DNA of 64,000 nucleotides from Nannocystis sp. RBIL2 (GCF_026626745.1 NZ_JAPNJW010000002.1:248001-312000); one strand, 5' to 3'; counted from the stretch's first letter, positions 46,926 to 54,984 are shown. Program-made: numbers and translations. Notes: generated from the sequence alone by a model not told the origin.

Positions 46926-48650
46926 ATGACCTTCCTTGAAGCTGCGATCGAAGTCCTCCGCCTCGAGCCCGAGCCACTGCACTTCTCCGAGATCGTGAAG
47001 CGAGCCGTCGATCGCAATCTGCTCTCGCACGTGGGTCGTGATCCGGTCGCAGCGATGCAGGCGAGCCTCAACGCGGCCGTCCGCGGAGACAGCGCGCTGC
47101 TCGTGCGCAGCAAGCCGGGCTACTTCCAGTTGCGCCCGGGTGCCGCGCCGCCGCCCGCGGCCGTACCCGAGCCGCCCGAGCCGCCCCCGGCTCCGGCCCC
47201 TCCGCCCGCCCCGGCTCCGACCCTCGAGCTGCCCTTCGAGGCGCCTCCACCTCCCGCGAAGAAGTCGAACGATGTCGGAGCTTTGCAGCCAAAAGTTGAA
47301 GCGAATTCGATGCTGACTGAAGACACCCGTGACGAGGAAGAGACGAGCGAGGGCGCCGAGGAGGGGACGACCGAGGAGGGCGGCGGTCGACGCCGTCGCC
47401 GGCGGCGGGATCGATTCGGCGTCCGCGGCGAAGCTCCGGCCCCGCAACAGGTGGCGATCAAGCCGAGCCGCCGCGGGGTCGACACCGGCAAGCGGACCGA
47501 GGTGCTGCAGCGCGTGACCCCCAACCTCGAGTTCGAAGCGCCCAAGGGCGCGGGCCTCGACGGCGTCACGGACGTGGCGGTGGTGATGGCGAACGCGATG
47601 TCGCGGCTGGCCGAGGAGCGCCCCGAGCTGCGCACGGAGCTCGAGACCATGCAGCGCCCGCCGCAGCCTCCGCCGCCGCCCGCGAGCCCGCCGGCGGTCG
47701 AGCACCGCAGCCTGCGTCGTCCGGGTCCGATCGGCGCCCCGCCGCCGCGTCAGCAGCAGCCGCAGCCCCCGCCGCAAGCCGCGAGCGACGACGAGGATCG
47801 CCCGGGTCGCCGGCGTCGCCGTCGTCGCCGCCGCGGTCGCCGCAGCGAGGGCGGGCTGAACGAGCTCCGCACGGTCCGCGACGAGGCCTCGGAGTCGCTG
47901 CTGCAGCAAGTCGCGCAGGTGATGACCGACGCCGGGCCGCGCTCGCTGCACATCCGCCAGATCGCCGAGACCCTCGCCGGCATGGGCGTGCTCGGCGGCG
48001 AGATCTCGGAGATCGAGCGCGCAGTGACTGCCGCGATCCTGCTCGACATCCGCCACGGCGGTCGCGCGTCGCGGTTCATCGCCCGCGGCGACGCCCGCTA
48101 TCAGCTGCACGCGAGCCGCGTGCCCCCGGCGGTCACCACCGCCGAGCAGGCGCTGCACGCCGCCATCGCCGCGCTCAACAACGAGATCGCCAACGCGTTC
48201 GTGCAGTGGTTGCAGACGCTTGGGCCGCGAGGCCTCGAGGCCGTCGCACGGATCTGGCTGACCCGCGAGGGCTATCCGGTGCTGGCGACGCTGCCCCCGA
48301 GCCGCGGGATCGCCAAGCTCGTGATCGGCGACATCGAGGGCGAGTCCGACTCGGAGTCCGAGGAGGAGGAGACGAACCCGAAGCTGCTGGCGCTGATCCT
48401 GCCGCGTCGCGCGGGGATCGACGCGTCGGCGTGGGCGGGCGATCTCGAGCGGACGCAGGCGAGCGGCTGCCTGGTGTTCTGCATGGGTGACGCGCCGCCG
48501 GAGGCGCCGTGGGGCGACTCCCGAGTCGTCACCGCCCACGAGCTCGCCGCGTGGCTGCGCGCCCAGGGCGTCGGCATCAGCCCGTTGCCGGTGGCGATCG
48601 GCGCGCTCGATCCGACCGTGCTCGAGTCGATCAGTGGCCTCGACACCTGA
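46926..48650 (+). CDS. Double HARE-HTH protein with Mrr-like C-terminal domain
   Basis: 574 aa. Residues 1-68 are a HARE-HTH winged helix (FLEAAIEVLRLEPEPLHFSE; SALLVRSKPGYFQL). Two Pro-rich and Arg-rich stretches follow (GGRRRRRRRDRFG near 160; GRRRRRRRRRGRRSE near 300). A second HARE-HTH occupies about 315-400 (LLQQVAQVMTDAGPRSLHIR; SRFIARGDARYQL). The end (about 430-574) has the arrangement of a restriction-endonuclease-like Mrr domain (GLEAVARIWLTREGYPVL; ILPRRAGIDASAWAGDLERT) but no clear D-x-E-x-K catalytic set. HARE-HTH proteins link DNA modification or chromatin-type regulation to nucleases. It overlaps lipB by 17 bases. Confidence 0.78.
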   Translation: MTFLEAAIEVLRLEPEPLHFSEIVKRAVDRNLLSHVGRDPVAAMQASLNAAVRGDSALLVRSKPGYFQLRPGAAPPPAAVPEPPEPPPAPAPPPAPAPTLELPFEAPPPPAKKSNDVGALQPKVEANSMLTEDTRDEEETSEGAEEGTTEEGGGRRRRRRRDRFGVRGEAPAPQQVAIKPSRRGVDTGKRTEVLQRVTPNLEFEAPKGAGLDGVTDVAVVMANAMSRLAEERPELRTELETMQRPPQPPPPPASPPAVEHRSLRRPGPIGAPPPRQQQPQPPPQAASDDEDRPGRRRRRRRRRGRRSEGGLNELRTVRDEASESLLQQVAQVMTDAGPRSLHIRQIAETLAGMGVLGGEISEIERAVTAAILLDIRHGGRASRFIARGDARYQLHASRVPPAVTTAEQALHAAIAALNNEIANAFVQWLQTLGPRGLEAVARIWLTREGYPVLATLPPSRGIAKLVIGDIEGESDSESEEEETNPKLLALILPRRAGIDASAWAGDLERTQASGCLVFCMGDAPPEAPWGDSRVVTAHELAAWLRAQGVGISPLPVAIGALDPTVLESISGLDT

Positions 48651-49317
48651 ATCACTGCGCGCCGTGTGGCTCGGCCGCATGGGCTTCGACGAGGCGCTCG
48701 CGCTGCAGCTGGCTGCGCGCGAGCGCGTGATCGCGGGCGAGCCCGGGGTGCTGTTCCTGGTCGAGCACCCGCCGGTGCTGACGCTGGGTCGCCGCGGCCG
48801 ACGCGAGGACATCCTGTGGTCGGAGGAGCAGCGCGCGGCCGCAGGCGTGTCGGTCTACGAGGCGCCGCGCGGCGGCGAAGTGACGCTGCACGGGCCGGGT
48901 CAGCTGGTGGCCTATCCGATCGTGGCGGTGGGCCGGCGGATCCGCGAGCATATCGTGCGCCTCGGGGACGTGGCCATCGCGGTCCTCGGCGAGCTCGGGG
49001 TCGACGGCTGCGAGTTCCGCATGGAGCACCCGGGCGTGTGGCGCGGATCCGAGAAGCTGGCGTCGATCGGGATCCACGTGAGCCGCGGTGTGGCGGTGCA
49101 GGGGATCTCGATCAACCTCGCGGTCGACCCCGAGCTGTTCGGCGCGCTGGTGTCGTGCGGGCTGCACGGCGTGACCGTGACCAGCGCGGTCGCGGTCGGC
49201 GGGCGAGCGACCTCCGTCGAGGCGGCCGCTCGCCGCTTCGCGGCCGTCTACGCGGCGCAGTTGGGCCTGCCGCTGGTCTGGGAGGACGCGGAGGGGTATG
49301 GTAGCGATCGACGATGA
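48634..49317 (+). CDS. lipB: Octanoyltransferase LipB
   Basis: Transfers octanoate from ACP to lipoyl domains, 227 aa. Core motif YEAPRGGEVTLHGPGQLVAYPI, catalytic Lys in EKLASIGIHVSRG and catalytic Cys in LVSCGLHGVTVTS are all present. GTG 48634 is preferred because it adds MASTPESLRAVWLGRMG before the conserved FDEAL; GTG 48664 would be ten codons shorter. It overlaps the previous gene and, by four bases, the next, giving a tightly coupled run. lipA is not in the window. Confidence 0.93.
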   Translation: MASTPESLRAVWLGRMGFDEALALQLAARERVIAGEPGVLFLVEHPPVLTLGRRGRREDILWSEEQRAAAGVSVYEAPRGGEVTLHGPGQLVAYPIVAVGRRIREHIVRLGDVAIAVLGELGVDGCEFRMEHPGVWRGSEKLASIGIHVSRGVAVQGISINLAVDPELFGALVSCGLHGVTVTSAVAVGGRATSVEAAARRFAAVYAAQLGLPLVWEDAEGYGSDRR

Positions 49318-50183
49318 TCCGACTCCGCGCGGCGCTCGCCCTCGTCCTGTTCGCCTCGGCGTGCGGTGAATCGGACGGCGGCCGCTACCCGGTACGGCTG
49401 AGCCTGGCGCTCCCCGGAGAGGCGGCTGACCTCGAGAGCCCGGTGTCCGAGGCGCTGCAGGTAGCACTGCGCGACAGCGCGATCTTCGCTCCGGACGGGG
49501 CGTCCGGGTCCACGGTCCACGGCGAGGCGACGCTGACCCGCGAGGCCGCCGAGGCGCCGTGGATCCTCCACGTGGGCATGGCGGTGCCCGACGACCTGCG
49601 CTCGAAGTTCGCGGTGTCGGCGATCACGAGCTCGGCGTCGGCCGGCACGGACGCGTTCCGCCCGTCGCCCGAGGCGCTGGCGGAGGCGGCGCGGCGGGCG
49701 ATCACGGGGCTCGAAGCGCAGTGTCGGCTGGCCCGCGGCGACGCCAGCGGGCTCGAGGTGCTGCTGTCGTCGGGCGAGCCGTCGCAGATCCTGGTGGCGC
49801 TCCGCTACGTGAGCGACCGCGAGGCGAGAGAACACGCGGGCCGACTGTTGCCGCTCCTGCGCAGCGAGGACACGCGCGTGCGCATGGCGGTGCTGGATGT
49901 CCTCGGCACGGTGGGGACTTTCGACCACGCTGCGGCGATCGTGCGCGAGGTGCATCGCCTGGACCCAGGGGCCACGCGCGAGGCGTATCGGGCCCTGGCG
50001 CGCCTCGGCGGGACCGATGCCGTCGGTTTCCTGCGATTCGCGGCCGCCAACGAGGATGATCCCGAGCTGCGCGCGGAGGCGGAGCGTGCGCTTTCATCGG
50101 CGCTTTCCGGAAAGCCGCCGAGTGCCGCGGAGGTCCCGCGTGGTGTAGATCTTCCGAAGTTAGCGCGAGGGCACCGGCAATGA
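49314..50183 (+). CDS. HEAT-repeat lipoprotein
   Basis: 289 aa. Signal peptide MIRLRAALALVLFASACGES with a lipobox ending in Cys17. The first half is beta-like (VRLSLALPGEAADLESPVSE). The second half (about 160-275) has HEAT-like helix pairs: SQILVALRYVSDREAREHAG, RLLPLLRSEDTRVRMAVLDV, EVHRLDPGATREAYRALARL and VGFLRFAAANEDDPELRAEA. HEAT lipoproteins serve as scaffolds. ATGA overlap with lipB and four-base overlap with the following barrel-like gene suggest a single transcript. Confidence 0.87.
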   Translation: MIRLRAALALVLFASACGESDGGRYPVRLSLALPGEAADLESPVSEALQVALRDSAIFAPDGASGSTVHGEATLTREAAEAPWILHVGMAVPDDLRSKFAVSAITSSASAGTDAFRPSPEALAEAARRAITGLEAQCRLARGDASGLEVLLSSGEPSQILVALRYVSDREAREHAGRLLPLLRSEDTRVRMAVLDVLGTVGTFDHAAAIVREVHRLDPGATREAYRALARLGGTDAVGFLRFAAANEDDPELRAEAERALSSALSGKPPSAAEVPRGVDLPKLARGHRQ

Positions 50184-50962
50184 CGCTCGCTCACATCCGT
50201 GCGGTCCTGATCTGTCTCACCGGCGTGCTCGCCGCGACGCCGGCGCGAGCGCAGGAGCCGACACCGGCGCCCGCACCTGCTGCTGCGCCGGCAGCTCCCG
50301 CGCCCGCCGCACCTGCGCCCGAGACTGTGGCGACCCCGAGCGCGACGCCGGAGGCCGGTGTGCCGGTGCCACCGCCGTCGGCGACGCCCCCGCCGGTCGC
50401 GCCGCCAGTCTCCGTGCCGCCGACCCCCGCGCCCTCGACCGCAGCTGCCTCCGCGACCCCGTCGACGCCGGGCGCCGCGCCCTCGTTCGACTGGGGCGGG
50501 CGTCAGGTCGAGCCGCTGCCAGCGCCGCCGACCCCCGCCGATCCAGCGAAGATCCGGCGCGACTCCTGGCGCGGCCGCTTCTGGATCGCGCCGCGGCTCC
50601 TCATCACGGGTCCCATCGGCGGCGACAAGCCGGCCCGGCCGACGCTGCTGACGATCGGCGGCGGCTTCGACTTCGGCGTCCGCCTCAACAACCGCTTCGG
50701 CTTCGGCATGGGCCTGTCGGGTCAGACGCACACCAGCATCCGCACGACGCTGCCCGGCACCACCGACAAGACCATCAAGAACGGCGGGATGTTCTTCTTC
50801 GACCCGGTGTTCGTCCGGGTGTACTTCCTGAAGAAGCGCTTCCAGCCGCTGCTCGAGTTCGGCGTCGGCTACGCCCGCGCCAAGATGCCGCTCGGCGATG
50901 TGCTGCACGGGGCCCAGATCCGCGCCGGCTCGGCTTCGACGCGTGGGTGTCGAGCCAGGTGA
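50180..50962 (+). CDS. Outer-membrane-like barrel protein, frameshifted
   Basis: 260 aa as read. A signal peptide (to about residue 25, TPARA) and a Pro/Ala-rich periplasmic linker (about 26-125) precede beta strands (FWIAPRLLITGPIGGDKP; LLTIGGGFDFGVRLNNRFGF; PVFVRVYFLKKRFQPLLEFG). The frame then ends in Ser/Arg-rich noise (AGSASTRGCRAR). One base different near 50925-50932 continues it as LGFDAWVSSQVTIGFTTVYR and ends GALQLGLHW with stop at 51087, an aromatic C terminus expected of a barrel. The intact form would be about 301 aa. Confidence 0.75.
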   Translation: MTLAHIRAVLICLTGVLAATPARAQEPTPAPAPAAAPAAPAPAAPAPETVATPSATPEAGVPVPPPSATPPPVAPPVSVPPTPAPSTAAASATPSTPGAAPSFDWGGRQVEPLPAPPTPADPAKIRRDSWRGRFWIAPRLLITGPIGGDKPARPTLLTIGGGFDFGVRLNNRFGFGMGLSGQTHTSIRTTLPGTTDKTIKNGGMFFFDPVFVRVYFLKKRFQPLLEFGVGYARAKMPLGDVLHGAQIRAGSASTRGCRAR

Positions 50963-51087
50963 CGATCGGCTTCACGACGGTGTACCGGATGATCGCGCTC
51001 AACATGCCGAAAGACGGCATCACTCCGGCACACTGGGAAGTCGGCCACGCGCTGCAAGGCGCGCTGCAGCTCGGACTGCACTGGTAG
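50930..51087 (+). other. Out-of-frame continuation of the barrel gene
   Basis: Reading +1 from about 50929 gives RLGFDAWVSSQVTIGFTTVY and later MPKDGITPAHWEVGHALQGA, ending in W before TAG (51085-51087). The pattern of hydrophobic, alternating strands matches the preceding gene, so this is most likely its displaced 3' end. Confidence 0.65.
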
Positions 51088-51168
51088 GCGCGAGCGCAGT
51101 GGGTCCTCGCCAGCCGCTCTAAAGGGCGGCTGAGCAGAGCGCGGCGAAGGACTTCGCCGCAGCCAATT

Positions 51169-53112
51169 TCAGCGAGCGCCGAGGACTGCGCCGCGTTCGC
51201 CGAGGTCGGCCAACAGGACGCTGACACGGCCGAGGAGCTCACCGTCGAGCGCGCTGCCGGTGGCCGCGGCGGCCTCGTGGACGGCCTGCTCGACGGTGGT
51301 GCCGCGCACCAGCAGGGCGTCGAGCAAGGCCTCGGCGAGCGGGCTCAGCTGCAGGGTGCGGACGGTGTGCTCGCGGTCGCGGTAGAGCAGAAGGGCGGTC
51401 GGCTCGCGGCGAGGGACGGCGTCGGGCTCGTCCGTCAGCTCGTGGACGGCAAAGGCGAACCGACCCAGGCGGGCGCTCGGATCGAACTCGAGGCGAGCGT
51501 CGAGGGCGAAGGGGCGCGAGTCCGCGGGCGGGCGCAGCGGCGCAGCTCCGACCTCGTGGGCCAGGAGCTCGTGACGCGCGAGGTCGCCGATCCAGGCTGG
51601 CGCCTGGGGCATGCCTTCGGGGACATGTTCGATCGACCAGCGAGAAGCCGCCCACGCGGCGAACTCGCCGGGCAGGTCGCGGAGGAGGCGGGAGCGCGGG
51701 CCGAGCTTGGCGAGCCAGGCGTCGGCGTCGGCGTCGAAGACGGCCTGGCCGCGGGCCGCAGCGGTGCGCGGCAGCAGGTCGGCGAGCACACCCCGCACCT
51801 GGCGACGGATGAGCTGGCGGTAGACCAGGAGCCGCTCGGGGTCGACCCCGGCCAGCGAGGCGACCACCGCCGGACCGACGCCCCGCTCGCGCAGGAACTC
51901 GGACAGCTCGGCGCGCGTTGTCGGCTCGACGTCGAGGTCGACGATCAGCCGCGAGAGCGCGCGCTGAATGTCGTCGAGCTCGGGGCTCGCCTCGAGCCCG
52001 AAAGTTCCAGCTTCAAGCCCCGGTGAGGGGACGGCGTCCACGGCCTGCGGGAGGTGGGTGGAATGCATGTCCCCGAGGACATGCGCCGGGTGACTCGCCG
52101 TGGAAACTTCGAGTGCGGGTTGCCCGAGAGCTGCGGGATGGGAGGCGCGCATGTCCCCGCGGACATGTTCCGTTTGAGTTCCCAGGGAGCCGTCCAAGGG
52201 TGCTCGTTCAAAAATGTCCTTTTGGACATGTCCTTGCGACCCGGTCGCTCGGTCGGCCAGCGCGGCGTCGTAGATCGCCGCCAGCTCGCGGACCTCGGCC
52301 ACCAGCTCCGCGTACTCCGGGATGTTGTGGTCGCGCTCGTAAAGGACGGGCAGGGGGCCGAGGCGGGCGACGACGCGGCCCATCAGGGCGCGCACCTCCG
52401 CAGGCACCGGCGCGCCGTGGGTGTCGATGACGAGGCCGCCGAGGTGCGGGCGGACCTCGCCGCCGGCGACGTGAAGGCGGACGACGCGCTCGAGCGGCAG
52501 GTCGGCGACGAAGGCGTCGGCGTCGAAGCCGTGGTTAGTGGCGTTGACCACGACGTTGTTGACGTCGAGCAGCAGGCCGGCGTCGGCGCGTTCGAGCACC
52601 TCGTGGAGGAACTCGAGCTCGCGGGCCGCCAGAGCGGCGCCGCGATCGGCCCCGGGCGGGGCGCCGGCCGCCGCGTAGTAGCTGATGTTCTCAAGCGCGA
52701 GCGGCCGCGCCAGCGCGTCCTGGGCCCGGCGGATCTGGTCGGCGACCTGCTGGGCCGCGCGCCTGGAGAACGGCAGCGGCAGGAGGTCGTGCAGGCACAC
52801 GCCGTCGCGGCCCGTCCAGCACAGGTGATCGGTGTGCTCGGCGACGCCGAGCGCGTCGAGGAAGGCGCGCAGCTCCGAGAGGTAGACGTCGTCGAGGCCG
52901 GTCGCGGCGCCCACGTTGAGCATGAGGCCGTGCGTGAGGAGCGGGCGGCGCTCGGCGATGGTCGCCAGGGCGGCGGGGAAGTAGCCGCCACGGCGCATGT
53001 AATTCTCGGGCGAGATCTCGAAGAACGCGAGCGCCGGGTCGACGGGCGCGGCCAGGGCCTCGTCGAGGAAGGCCCAGCGCAAGCCGAGGCCGATGCCGGT
53101 CGGGCGGTTCAT
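51169..53112 (-). CDS. MNIO (DUF692) enzyme fused to a DUF2063/BufC-like domain
   Basis: 647 aa. Residues 1-285 are a DUF692 multinuclear non-haem iron oxidative enzyme: FFEISPENYMRRGG, LLTHGLMLNVG (His61), HTDHLCWTG, ALENISYYA, LLLDVNNVVVNATNHGFDAD, DTHGAPV and ERDHNIP, all usual metal-site blocks. A linker of about 100 residues (285-385) is partly encoded by three repeat palindromes (HVLGDM, HVRGDM, HVQKDI). Residues about 385-647 match DUF2063 (LLVYRQLIRRQVRGVLADLL; RDLPGEFAAWAASRW), the partner domain of bufferin-type MNIO enzymes, normally a separate protein (BufC/HvfC). Start ATG 53112. The upstream Cys-rich lipoprotein (53520-53963) is the presumed substrate. Confidence 0.88.
   Translation of the reverse strand: MNRPTGIGLGLRWAFLDEALAAPVDPALAFFEISPENYMRRGGYFPAALATIAERRPLLTHGLMLNVGAATGLDDVYLSELRAFLDALGVAEHTDHLCWTGRDGVCLHDLLPLPFSRRAAQQVADQIRRAQDALARPLALENISYYAAAGAPPGADRGAALAARELEFLHEVLERADAGLLLDVNNVVVNATNHGFDADAFVADLPLERVVRLHVAGGEVRPHLGGLVIDTHGAPVPAEVRALMGRVVARLGPLPVLYERDHNIPEYAELVAEVRELAAIYDAALADRATGSQGHVQKDIFERAPLDGSLGTQTEHVRGDMRASHPAALGQPALEVSTASHPAHVLGDMHSTHLPQAVDAVPSPGLEAGTFGLEASPELDDIQRALSRLIVDLDVEPTTRAELSEFLRERGVGPAVVASLAGVDPERLLVYRQLIRRQVRGVLADLLPRTAAARGQAVFDADADAWLAKLGPRSRLLRDLPGEFAAWAASRWSIEHVPEGMPQAPAWIGDLARHELLAHEVGAAPLRPPADSRPFALDARLEFDPSARLGRFAFAVHELTDEPDAVPRREPTALLLYRDREHTVRTLQLSPLAEALLDALLVRGTTVEQAVHEAAAATGSALDGELLGRVSVLLADLGERGAVLGAR
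52065..52231. repeat. Three ACATGTCC-family palindromes inside the MNIO linker
   Basis: 52065-52084: GCATGTCC, CCGA, GGACATGC (perfect). 52149-52168: GCATGTCC, CCGC, GGACATGT (seven of eight). 52212-52231: AAATGTCC, TTTT, GGACATGT (seven of eight). In frame on the minus strand they encode HVLGDM, HVRGDM and HVQKDI. Confidence 0.88.
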
Positions 53113-53128
53113 CGTCGTCTCATGTGCG

Positions 53129-53505
53129 CTGGTCGAAAGGACAGGTCAGAGGACCGTCCGGGTACGCTCTCGGACTGGTCGAAAGGACAGGTCACGGACA
53201 GGACTGACGAGGATGACCAGCCCCAGTGCTCGTCCGGCTGGTCGAAAGGACAGGTCACGGACAGGGTTGACGAGGATGACCAGCCCCAGTGCTCGCGGGG
53301 CTGGTCGAAGGGACAGGTCACAGACGGACAGGACGCGGATGACCGCCTGGCTGCGCGCCCGGGCGGGTCGAAGGGACAGGTCACAGACGGACCGGACGCG
53401 GCGACCGCCCGGCTGCGCGCCTGGGCTGGTCGAAGGGACAGGTCCGAGACAAGACCGACGCGGACGGCCGCCCGGGGGCGCGCCCGGGCGGGTCTAAGGG
53501 CAGCC
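53129..53505. repeat. ~63-bp tandem repeat between the Cys-rich lipoprotein and MNIO genes
   Basis: CTGGTCGAAAGGACAGGTCA-like units begin at 53129, 53175, 53238, 53301, 53364, 53426 and (degenerate) 53489; after the first, spacing is 62-63 bp. Each carries the family half-site GGACAGGT. On the minus strand the units read as about 21-aa repeats (SVTCPFDQP...HWGWSSSS) in a frame whose stop overlaps the MNIO start as ATGA. It fills the 407-bp gap 53113-53519. Confidence 0.85.
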
Positions 53506-53519
53506 TGCGAGTTCGGCGA

Positions 53520-53963
53520 TCAGCCGCAGGTGCCCTCGCCGCAGGCGGCCTCGCCTTTGGTCTTCTTGGCGGCCGGCTTCTTCTTCTTCTCGGTCTTGGT
53601 GGTGGTCGGCGAGGCCGCGGTGTTGGCCGGGGCGGTGGCGGTGGCGGTGGTCGCCGGGTCGGCGGCGGCGGGCTCGGTGGCCGCGGTCTCGGTCGGCTTC
53701 GAGGCGGCGCAGGTCGTGTCGCCCTTCACGCCGCTGCAGCCCTTCTCGCCGCCGCAGCCCTTCTCGCCGCCGCAGCTCTTCTCGCCCTCGGCGTGGCCAC
53801 CGCAGCTCTTGTCGCTGTCCCCATGGCCCTTGCACGACTTCTCGCCCGCGGCGCCGGTGTTGCCCGGCACTTCGGTGGCGTCGGTCTGGGCCTTGTTGCA
53901 GCCGCCGAGAGTGAGGCCAGAGCCGAGCAGGGCGAGGGTGGCGGAGATCGTGCGAATATCCAT
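53520..53963 (-). CDS. Cys-rich lipoprotein, presumed MNIO substrate (bufferin/HvfA-like)
   Basis: 147 aa. Signal peptide with lipobox LGGC (Cys22). Six more cysteines lie in a Gly/Lys/Glu/Ser-rich core: Cys44, 54, 64 (ten apart), Cys70, 76 (six apart) and 85, mostly in GEKSCGG, EKGCGG and DKSCGG units. A Thr/Ala/Pro linker and a Lys-rich segment (KTEKKKKPAAKKTKG) precede a C-terminal ACGEGTCG (Cys141, 146). Repeated Gly-Glu-x-Cys-Gly resembles the EGKCG motifs of HvfA-type metallophore precursors acted on by DUF692 enzymes. ATG 53963 follows AGGAG by nine bases. It is encoded immediately upstream of the MNIO fusion and downstream of a YceI-like lipoprotein. Confidence 0.87.
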   Translation of the reverse strand: MDIRTISATLALLGSGLTLGGCNKAQTDATEVPGNTGAAGEKSCKGHGDSDKSCGGHAEGEKSCGGEKGCGGEKGCSGVKGDTTCAASKPTETAATEPAAADPATTATATAPANTAASPTTTKTEKKKKPAAKKTKGEAACGEGTCG

Positions 53964-54024
53964 GATTGAGTGCTCCTGTGCGTTCGTTACGGGGATGGAC
54001 GCGCGTCGGATCGTCGCGCGTCGG

Positions 54025-54948
54025 TCACTTGGCTGCGGCCGCGGGCGCGGGCTCGGCAGCGGGCGGGGATGGGGTTGCAGCGGCGGGCGACGGGGCGGTC
54101 GAGCCGGCGGGGTTCGGGTCCGTCGACGGGCCGGTCGCACCGGGGGTCGCCGCCTTGCTGTCGGGTCGGGCGACGAACTCGAGCGAGACCGCGGCCTCCT
54201 TGGCGACCTTCGGCGAGAGCTGCTCGAGGGTCTTGGCGGCCAGCTTGCTGAAGCCGGTGCGCGGGCGGACATCGTACTCGTCGAGGCCGATGGTCAGCGG
54301 CTCGACGCTCTTGACGTGGACCTCGCGCAGCGCGTCGCCGTCGTAGCGGAAGACGGCCTCGAGCTTGACCGACTTCTCGGCCTTGCGCTGGTGGAGCAGG
54401 AAGTCGCCGCTGGCGGTGAAGGTGACGGTGCGCTCGGGGCCTGTCACTTTGGACAGGTCCGTGACGGAGGCGTCGGTGATCCGCGTCAGCGCGAACTCGA
54501 CGACGGTATTCTTGGCCAGCTCCTCGGCGGGCGTGTCGGGCGAGATCTCGAGCCACTGGCGAGCGTGCTGGTTCTGAGTGTCGTCCTTGACCTCTTCACC
54601 GAACTCCTTGCCCGCCTCCGGAGCGGTGCGCTGGTAGAGCTCGAGGTCGCGGAGATCGACGCGCACGAGGCCGCGTGACTTGGCGAGGTCGGCCGGATCG
54701 AGCCAGACCTCGCCGCTGAGGGCCGAGGCAGGGACCTTGCCGCGGATCTTCTCGATCGGCGCTTCCATGTCGAAGCCCAGCTTGCCGGTCGCGCCGTCGA
54801 TGGCGAGGTGCACGGTGGTCGGGGCCGGCGGCGGCGGCTTTACCTCGAGCTTCTCGGCCTTGGGCGCCAGCTTGACCGGCTCGCCGCCGCCGCACGCGGA
54901 GGCGAAGACGACGAGGAGGACGAGAGCACGGGGGAAGCGGCGCGGCAT
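54025..54948 (-). CDS. YceI-like lipoprotein
   Basis: 307 aa. Signal peptide with lipobox ASAC (Cys19). Residues about 45-235 fit the YceI lipocalin-like barrel: TVHLAIDGATGKLGFDMEAP, SGEVWLDPADLAKSRGLVRV, the helix and loop before RQWLEISPDTPAEELAKNTV, and TVTFTASGDFLLHQRKAEKS. The C-terminal 60 residues are Ala/Pro/Ser/Thr-rich. YceI proteins bind polyisoprenoids or other lipophiles in the periplasm. RBS GAGGAG precedes ATG 54948 by five bases, and the next gene (Cys-rich lipoprotein) follows after 61 bases, so these probably form one transcript. Confidence 0.82.
   Translation of the reverse strand: MPRRFPRALVLLVVFASACGGGEPVKLAPKAEKLEVKPPPPAPTTVHLAIDGATGKLGFDMEAPIEKIRGKVPASALSGEVWLDPADLAKSRGLVRVDLRDLELYQRTAPEAGKEFGEEVKDDTQNQHARQWLEISPDTPAEELAKNTVVEFALTRITDASVTDLSKVTGPERTVTFTASGDFLLHQRKAEKSVKLEAVFRYDGDALREVHVKSVEPLTIGLDEYDVRPRTGFSKLAAKTLEQLSPKVAKEAAVSLEFVARPDSKAATPGATGPSTDPNPAGSTAPSPAAATPSPPAAEPAPAAAAK
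54440..54457. repeat. CCTGTC/GACAGG element inside the YceI-like gene
   Basis: CCTGTC (54440-54445) and GACAGG (54452-54457) around ACTTTG. A short form of the family. Confidence 0.55.
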
Positions 54949-54984
54949 CGAGAACTCCTCGGCAACGGTGCGACCGGGCGAATG

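Noticed and set aside
53129..53505. Origin of replication or iteron array
   Set aside because: The region is GC-rich, lacks DnaA boxes and an AT-rich unwinding element, and no replication-initiator gene is near.
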